Source: Flectonema sp. DT1601 (Eukaryota; Euglenozoa; Diplonemea; Diplonemida; Diplonemidae). Taken from it: a stretch of DNA of 64,000 nt. Both the position numbers and the translations under genes were made by a program. Positions 57,440 to 64,000 of this stretch are shown piece after piece. The stretch is from the NCBI GenBank assembly GCA_964019425.1, contig OZ025866.1, forward strand, positions 186,001-250,000. Reading direction: 5' to 3'. Under the pieces are notes generated by a model. The model searched no databases. It was given only the letters and a program-made list of their open reading frames with translations, and was not told the DNA's origin. The number at the start of each line of letters is the position of its first letter. The stretch's first letter is position 1.

Positions 57440-57542
57440 CAATTTTTGGGTTTTTTCAACCAGAAAATTATTAAGAAGAAAACAGTAAGGAAAGGGCACA
57501 AAATTGGACTTAGTGATCATTCCCTGAGTAAACTGAGAGAAT

Positions 57543-60500
57543 TGAGGCTAGAGGACAAAGAGGGGTGATATAATTAAGGGTAGGGATAAGGGGTTTAATA
57601 AGAGGAGTAAAAAGACTACTCGTAGTTGTAAAGAGCGAGAGGTAGTTCTTTGCTATCTTCATCATAGCAACAGATTCATACAGAACGGGGGTTCGGGGGG
57701 AAACTTGTTGACTAAAGTGGGTCATACGGGGACGCGCGGCACGCAAACTCTCGACCTCCTGTTGAGTATAGAAAAGTCTTATTTTACTTTCTCTTTCCTC
57801 ATTACATTTGGTCTCCAATTCGTTCGACAGAAGAACAAACCTTTGATGGTAATTAAAGAGCGCCATTTCCGATAGGTCTGCTCTCTGAGTCAGATTTGCG
57901 AGCTCACGTTTCCTGTAATCTTCCACTAAGTCATATTGTCGAACTAGTGCAGAAAGAGAAGTCTTCGATTCATCGCGTTCTGCTGTTAACCGTTGAATTA
58001 CTCCTTCCAGAAGTTCATATTCTTTTCTATCTTTTTCAATAATTAAAACAGGGGGCGCAGGAGGAAGTGAGGATGGATCCTGGTTGGTAGCTTTGATCTC
58101 AACAGGTAATCCATTTAGTAACTGCTTGTCTTTCTCGAGGGAGGCTGACATCGCATTAAAGTAAAATAAAAATAGAACATAAAAAATTCGTTCTTTCATT
58201 TGCTCTAATTCGTTTTCTAAAATCTGGCATTTCAAGGAAAGTTTCAGCCTTAATTTTCCTTCTTTTTTTTTGTACAAGGGGGTTTGAGAACCCATGTCAG
58301 ATTGAGTTCTTATCACTATAGCGAAATCAGCAGGAAGTGTTTGCGATCCCGTTGACATGAGTTCAGGTGGGGGAGTCTGGAAAGAGATGGAAGAAATAGA
58401 AGAGAATGACAAGGAGAGTCCAGTGAGCTCATCCTCATCTAACAAAACAGAAGGGGCCGGGGAGGAAGAACCATTGGCAATAAGTAGAATAGAAAGAGCC
58501 GATGCGTAACAAGTTTGCCAGATAAAACATTTCTCAAGCCACGATCTTTCAATGGTGAGCTTTTCGATCGTTTTCAGTTTTGTTACTTTATGGATTTTGA
58601 CTTCTTCCACAGGGAAGATTTCTTTACCATCTTTTATAAAACTTGCAGTGGCAGGTTCTTCTTTAATGCTGCGCATTAGTGGTCTTGAATGCCACGTGGG
58701 GAGGTTCCTCGTCTGGAACAGAACATATGAGCACTGTCTGGCGATTCTGGTGCATTCACAAAATAAAGCTTTTGTTGGTGCTAAAGGTGAACCGATGTGA
58801 CGTGTCCAGATGTTCAGCTGGTCCATGCAGATGTTTCCTCGTACGCCAACTTCAATAGTAAAAATGTTACAGTCGAAGCCATTAGCGATGATCGAGTCTC
58901 TTAGCTTTAGGTATTTCTTTTCCTTTAAGACATGAGAGGTTTCGAAACGATCTTCATTTGGACACGTCAGCTCCAGAATCAGTGCTCTTTTCGCAAAAAA
59001 AGAATAAATAAAAATGTCTGGTCTTAGAGAGGACGAGACATGGCACACTTCAAGAGGAACAATTAGGCGGTTATCACCGACATCGTCGAGGATGACCCAA
59101 TCATTCGCTAGTGAAAGTTCGCCTGTCTCTTTAGAAATTCTTTCTAGGGGTTTATTTTCCCCTGTTTTTAAAAAAGTTTGAGAGGGAGGCGGGAGGTTTT
59201 CTTTTCTTTTGTTGGCTTTTATTATCAACTCTTCCAAGAAGATAACAATGCGTTTTAGAACGCTGTCGTGACGCCACGTGAACCTCCCTTGTGTTAAAGA
59301 GACAGGACAGCCTGTTAAGACATGCCTGAGGGTAGGATTCACTTTGCCACACAAAACACAATTTTGGTCCACATTGGTGATGTTCCACCTCTTTAAATTA
59401 TCTTGTGAGGGGAGGGTGTTTGTAACCGCTTTCAGTTGAAATGAGATATAGGCAGGATTTCCCTCCCTAAGTACCTTATTCCAGGTGAAGTCGTTTATCA
59501 TACATTTAGACCACTCCTTCCACTGACCTTGGACTTGTAATTTATTCAAAGAGTTCAGTAGTTCATCTGTGGCTTCCACTTCAAAACGCTTAAGGAGATC
59601 GGGGCGAGTAGTACGTAGATCGCGCAATCGGTGACCAAGACCAGCTGATTGCTTCGCAAGAGAACGGTAAGAAAAAAACTTAATAAGGCGCTCCCACTCA
59701 GCAGAAGCTGAAAACTTTTTCGACCAATTGGACGATTTCTCCAAAATAACATTGTAGACACCGTGCATGTCAGAGTCCTGTGAGGATCTGAGGATGTCTA
59801 GTTTAATTGATTGCGCTTGTTTATATAGCGTCTCAACTCTTTTGTGTCTGAGACCAACAGTGTTCTTTGAACCGGTAAAAAGGATGACTGTGTTCGCAGA
59901 GCGGACAAATCCCCACCATTTCTTCAAAAAAGGTTTAATAATTTTGTCCATTTTTTTGGCAAAAGGGAGAGATAAGTCATGGATCATTAAACTCCATGTT
60001 AACCTTGACAATAACAAGTGTTGGACAGACCAAGCCTTCTGAGACCCATATAGTGGCATGGCGTCGACTTTTTTTAAAAAATTCCTGGTAAAAGTGGTCA
60101 GGCGCTCTCGCAATTTCTGTTCTTTGGCGTTCGGCTCAAACCAACGCCCGAGGTATTTGAACTCTCCAGCTTCCTGGAGATTCGTAATCGGAACATTGTT
60201 AATCTTCAGGTCCGGGTTAGCTGGTTTCCCTTGTACAAAGCTGTGGGCAATGCATTTCTGGGGTTTCGCTTTCATACCACGAGACCAGGAAAGAAACTGT
60301 TCGAGCGACTTGATTAGCAATTTTGCCCCCGCCTTTGATGACGTGGTAAGTTGTAAATCATCAGCAAAAGCTGCAACTAATAGTTGGAGGGATTTATTGT
60401 TAAACTCGTAGGCTTCCTGTTGATGAACTGCTAAGGAAAAGAGCAGTAGTTGGAATACCAAATTAAAAAGGGTTGGGGAGGAAACGCAGCCTTGAAAGAC

Positions 60501-61124
60501 ACCAACTTCAAAAGGGATAGTGGGCGTCAGGCCTTCTCCAACTCTGATTTGGACGCGCATGGAGGAATAATACCTTTTATAGAAACCGATTATTCTTTCG
60601 TGAATTCCGAAATATTTTAAAGCAAAGAAAATTAATTGATGTTTGACTGAGCCGAAAGCATCTGCCAAATCCACCCAGACAATTGTTAGGTTTTTCCGGA
60701 GAGCTTTCACTTCTTTAAAAATCTCTGAGGTGATTGTGGCATGTTCGATACACCCAGAGACACCTTTCCTAAAGCCTTTTTGAAAATTAAATTTAGAAAG
60801 AGTGTGGTTTGCGACGGCTTCCTGAATAACCGTATTAAAAATTTTCCCGTCGCAGTTGCCCACAGCTATCGGTCTCGTTTTCGAGATGTCTTTCCCATCG
60901 GAGTTGGGCTTTGGGAGCATTGTTACAAATGCTAAGCCCCAACTATCCGGATAGGCCTTGAGTTCGAAAATTCTCTTTAATACCTTGTAAAGTGCTTCCA
61001 TAAAAGTTGGGACCTTTTTCCATACAACATAAGGTATGCAATTGGGACCAGGGGCACATTTGTTTTTTTTCTTTGATAAGAGAATACCAAACTGTTCGAA
61101 GCTCGGGAACTGGATATCATCCAT
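57543..61124 (-). CDS. Main LINE: reverse transcriptase, zinc finger, restriction-like endonuclease, coiled coil
   Basis: A 1,204-codon open frame (its last nine or so codons read into U1). RT motifs: RPIAVGN (84-90), catalytic Asp in WVDLADAFGSV (150-160), QGCVSSP (211-217) and the active site FADD (253-256). A CCHC finger C-x2-C-x8-H-x4-C lies at 589-606. The restriction-like endonuclease follows: RPDIF (701-705), Glu718 in LILELTCP, and KEKKYLKL (734-741), the layout of R2/NeSL/CRE-type LINEs, which nick DNA and prime reverse transcription from the nick. After residue ~850 comes an unusual extension: Ser/Pro linker, Leu/Glu/Lys helices and a hydrophobic FYVLFLFYF patch, continuing at 25653-25108 beyond the U insertion. 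The upstream frame stays open as far as a single TAA at 61353-61355, so the ATG at 61124 is unlikely to be the real start. Confidence 0.88.
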
Positions 61125-61352
61125 TGTCTTGTAGTCAGACTTAGGTAAAAAAGAGGGATGGGTGAAATCAGTTTTTTTTTTTTCATTGTCACAATAATTG
61201 TTTTTAAAATGTTCAATTATTTTTTCCTCTGGAATATCAAGGGAGGGGGGTTGAGAATCTTCTTTTTGGAGTTCTTCTTTTATGGCAGTAAACGGATTTT
61301 GACGAAATTTATCTTGTAATTTTTTGAATAAATTTTTCTTTTCTAAATTCCG

Positions 61353-62264
61353 TTACATTCGGAAAATCCTTTTCATTCTCGTTCTTGCCTCTTTCCATTT
61401 GACAGCGTTCTCTATAGAAGGCCCAGATTTGCGGAGCTCCTGTCTTAGCTGTTTCATTTCCAGACGACATTCAAGTTTTTCTTGGTCGAGGATGACCTCT
61501 TCCCTTGATTTCTGTTTGCGGGGTAAATTCCGCTTTGTTTCTTCAAAGAAACCGCTACATATTTGATAAACCGTTTTGAGTAGTTTATCAAGTTGGTCGG
61601 CAGGTTTTGAAGAGTTTTCTGTTTCGACGGTGAAAGTTTGAAGTTTTTCTGCAGCAGAAACGTCGATGTCCTTCCATTCAGTTCCAAAAGATCGGAATTT
61701 GAGACGAGACGGGTGTAACGGGGTAAAAGTGGGTGTTGTAGAGTTATAAGGAACGAAAGCTGTTTGTGAAGTTTTAAAATCTACAGATTCTCCTACAAAG
61801 GGAGGTTCCAGGTCTGAATTATTCCCTGTGAGGGGAGACAGAGGTGTACCTTTACATGTACCGTTAACACAGTGTTTCGCTCTCGTAGCGATACTTTTGA
61901 AAAGCTTACCACATTCTGGACAAGGTAAGTGGTAACAATCTTTAACTTGGGAGTGGGTAGATGGGGGAAAGCGTGACTTATAGTCCTTAAATTCCTTACT
62001 AAACTTACAGTTACGTCTAAAATGCGCAACTGGACCTTTGAGGTATGTCTCAAAACATAAAGGACATTTGGCTACTAAAGTTTTATCCCCATCCAGAGCC
62101 GATCTCGAAATAGCCTCTTGCAAAGCCTCGGGGGCTGGGTTGGCTGAGAGATGGTTGCCAGTATCTTTATGACACCGCCGGCCCGGTGTTTCTTTTTTTT
62201 TTTGTTGTGAAGTAGCAATAATAAAAAAAAAAAAAAAATAGAAAAGAGAATGGCTCAGAAACAA
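61353..62264 (-). CDS. Main LINE: N-terminal zinc-finger region
   Basis: A 303-codon frame in the same phase as the RT frame and separated from it by one TAA and 76 open codons, so the two almost certainly formed one protein of about 1,755 residues, as in R2-type LINEs with a single ORF. Two Cys/His fingers are visible: C67-x2-C70-x10-H81-x4-C86 and C115-x2-C118-x12-H131-x5-C137, expected to bind target DNA. A Lys/Arg/Glu-rich helical stretch follows (~250-300, EMKQLRQELRK). No Myb-like motif is evident. The first ~16 residues are hydrophobic (FYFFFFFII), encoded by a T-tract, and probably lie upstream of the genuine start. Confidence 0.8.
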   Translation of the reverse strand: MFLSHSLFYFFFFFIIATSQQKKKETPGRRCHKDTGNHLSANPAPEALQEAISRSALDGDKTLVAKCPLCFETYLKGPVAHFRRNCKFSKEFKDYKSRFPPSTHSQVKDCYHLPCPECGKLFKSIATRAKHCVNGTCKGTPLSPLTGNNSDLEPPFVGESVDFKTSQTAFVPYNSTTPTFTPLHPSRLKFRSFGTEWKDIDVSAAEKLQTFTVETENSSKPADQLDKLLKTVYQICSGFFEETKRNLPRKQKSREEVILDQEKLECRLEMKQLRQELRKSGPSIENAVKWKEARTRMKRIFRM

Positions 62265-62567
62265 TATCGATGAGTTAAGATCTTTTTTTTTAAACTATTC
62301 CTTTTTTTTTAATTTCGGGCAGCTAACCCTAGAGTTTTTTTTTTGGTAAATACTGTTTAAAGGAAAACGAGCTACGCTCTAAAACAGAAAAATCGGAGTA
62401 ACTACTTGTTTATAATATATATTTTGATAAATAATGTGGTTGGCAAATGAATGCCGAAGAGGCAACTTGAGAAAAGCAATTGGATGAGAAGAAACATTGG
62501 GTCTTATAAAGCAAAGGAGATAGAGGGGCCTAAAAAGACCGCAGAGTGGATAGCTCCACAAAAGGCT
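62265..62567 (-). other. 5'UTR and 5' end of the main LINE
   Basis: 303 bases between the upstream LINE tail (3' end at 62568) and the first ATG. The LINE-sense sequence begins AGCCTTTTGTGGAGC. No promoter motif can be named. The abutment of one LINE's 3' end with the other's 5' region suggests that this is the true 5' end, though an insertion of the tail within a longer 5'UTR cannot be excluded. Confidence 0.5.
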
Positions 62568-62973
62568 GAATTTCGATAAAGTGGGAAGTAACGGACTGGG
62601 AGCTTTTGGCTCCTGCCCTATTCCCGATGTAAACTTTCTTTTTATTTTTTTTTTTTTTTAACAGGCCCAAAGGGCGACAATGATGGTTGCTGACCAAGGA
62701 ATAATATTCAAATGAATTTTCGTTTCAAAGAAACGAACAGAATTAAGAGAGAGGTAGAGAAAAAAAAAAAAAAAAAAAAAAAAAAGAAAGAATAGAAAAA
62801 AAATATGAAGAGGAAATAATCAAACATGAAAAAAAAAAAAAAATAAAATAAAATATAAATAAAAAACGTTGTATGAAAAAGGAAAAAAAGAAAAAAAAAA
62901 AAAGACCAGAAAAGGAAAGAGAAAATGAAAAGGTATAATATTATTGTGGGGATATGAGGATAGCAGGGAGATG

Positions 62974-63010
<37 letters not shown>

Positions 63011-64000
63011 TATTTAAAAAAAGGAAACAATCAGTTTAGCGTCTCGATCGGGACGGAAAATAGAAATTAATCGACATAGTCGATCGATAGAAAAAAAACA
63101 ATGATAACATTGTTTATTCTTTTTTTTTTTTTTTTTTTTTTTAATCCTTTTAATTATTTTAAAGAAAAAACAATCAGTTTAGCGTCTTGACCAGGACGGA
63201 AAATAGAAAGTAATCGACATAGTCGATCGATAAAAAAAAACAATGATAACATTGTTTATTCCTTTTTTTTTTTTTTTTTTTTTTTTTTATTCTTTTTATT
63301 TATTTTTAAAGAAAAAACAATCAGTTTAGCGTCCTGACCAGGACGGAAAATTGAAAGTGATCGACATAGTCGATCGATAAAAAAACAATGATAACATTGT
63401 TTATTCTTTTTTTTTTTTTTTTTTTAATCCTTTTAATTATTTTTTAAAGAAAAAACAATCAGTTTAGCGTCTTGACCAGGACGGAAAATAGAAAGTGATC
63501 GACATAGTCGATCGATAAAAAAAAAAAACAATGATAACATTGTTTAATCTTTTTTTTTTTTTTTTTTTTTTAAATTCTTTTTATTTATTTTTTAAGAAAA
63601 AAAAAACGGAAAATAGAAATTAGTCGACAAAGTCGAACGATAAAAAAACAATGATAACATTGTTTATTCTTTTTTTTTTTATTTTTTTTTTTTTTATTTT
63701 TTTTTTTTTAAAAAAAAACAATCAGTTTAGCGTCTTGACCAGGACGGAAAATAGAAAGTAATCGACATAGTCAATCGATAAAAAAAAACAATGATAACAT
63801 TGTTTATTCTTTTTTTTTATTTTAAATTCTTTTTATTTATTTTTTAAAGAAAAAAAAACGGAAAATAGAAATTAGTCGACAAAGTCGAACGATAAAAAAA
63901 AACAATGATAACATTGTTCATTCTTTTTTTTTTTTTTTTTTTTTTTTATTCTTTTTATTTATTTTTTAAAGAAAAAACAATCAGTTTAGCGTCTTGACCA
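62568..64000 (-). mobile_element. Tail of a further LINE copy, running off the window
   Basis: Terminal tail (62568-62980) followed by minisatellite A (62990-64000). Sequence and unit order match the main LINE tail at 9242-10242 closely, including private variants in the tail and the GGACGGAAAATTGAAAGTG unit. It lies directly upstream of the main LINE's 5' end in the same orientation, so the two form a head-to-tail pair. The remaining part of this copy lies outside the window. Confidence 0.8.

Larger units (their letters stand above)
46202..57538 (+). mobile_element. Unit U1 (tRNA-containing, ~0.66 kb) carrying a DIRS-like element
   Basis: U1 is 46202-46413 plus about 57086-57538, close to identical with U2. 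It differs from U2 in carrying a minus-strand DIRS-order element instead of the satellite array. Where U2 has a short G-rich stretch (GGGTGGGAGGGTGGG, about 25865-25880), U1 has the element. Its right end joins LINE coding sequence at 57539-57543, its left end joins U2. Confidence 0.55.
9242..62567 (-). mobile_element. Main LINE (R2/NeSL-type), opened by nested insertions
   Basis: Read on the minus strand the parts occur in a single consistent order: 5'UTR (62567-62265), coding region (62264-57543), rest of coding region (25653-25108), 3'UTR with conserved hairpin, minisatellite B (24625-24110), GGTATCTC repeats, minisatellite A (23500-21784, 14595-11977, 10246-9641) and terminal tail (9640-9242). 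Each gap is filled by a delimited insertion: the U tandem with its passengers (25654-57538), a second LINE copy (14596-21783) and a piggyBac element (10247-11976). Copy 14596-21783 shows the coding junction uninterrupted, which confirms the order. Summed length without inserts is about 12.5 kb. The chain rests on junction continuity, so an assembly error in the near-identical repeats could imitate parts of it. Confidence 0.7.

Noticed and set aside
61353-61355. Reassignment of TAA to a sense codon, to explain the split LINE frame
   Set aside because: Other frames here (DIRS-like RT, LINE C-terminus, Tigger remnant) end naturally at TAA, so the standard code is the simpler explanation.

Overview
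This is a repeat-dense, AT-rich eukaryotic window with no host protein-coding gene that I can recognise. The classes present (an R2/NeSL-type LINE, tyrosine-recombinase retrotransposons, Tigger and piggyBac DNA transposons, a kilobase satellite, a Pol III-type tRNA-like sequence) establish a nuclear eukaryotic genome but not a lineage. An invertebrate or a protist would both fit. Reading frames follow the standard genetic code. The setting looks like heterochromatin or a transposon graveyard in which elements landed inside one another.

Most of the window can be read as ONE very large LINE on the minus strand, 62567 down to 9242, opened by nested insertions. Its 5' end and zinc-finger/RT/endonuclease frame are at 62567-57543. 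Its coding C-terminus and the start of its 3'UTR are at 25653-21784. The rest of its 3'UTR is at 14595-11977 and 10246-9242. Without the inserts it would be about 12.5 kb, and 4-5 kb of that is a 3'UTR built from two minisatellites (A and B) whose units are strings of short inverted repeats. The inserts are: (1) a tandem pair of a ~0.67 kb tRNA-containing unit 'U' inside the coding region. U1 carries a DIRS-order element, itself split by a second LINE copy (48245-54744). U2 carries a 19.8 kb satellite array. (2) A 5'-truncated LINE (14596-21783) inside minisatellite A. (3) A piggyBac element (10247-11976), also inside minisatellite A.

Left of the LINE: a diverged satellite unit (1-1353), two plus-strand LINE tails (1354-3564 and 3996-4993; the first carries a Tigger deletion derivative), fragments of LINE and satellite, and a largely open DIRS-like element (5291-9241). 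Right of it, another LINE tail (62568-64000) abuts the main LINE head to tail.

The satellite array (26069-45854) has 13 complete units and one partial unit, either 1356 bp (A) or 1577 bp (B). The B form carries a 221 bp LINE-tail insertion that was later amplified. The array sits between two perfect 80 bp direct repeats of its target and ends exactly at a hairpin that matches the LINE's own 3'-terminal hairpin with paired base changes. The best candidate for an undescribed system here is therefore a LINE family with a C-terminal coiled-coil extension and a hairpin-minisatellite 3'UTR, plus a kilobase satellite that appears to carry the same 3' recognition hairpin and may have been moved by that LINE. 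All family assignments come from motifs read by eye; no database was searched.
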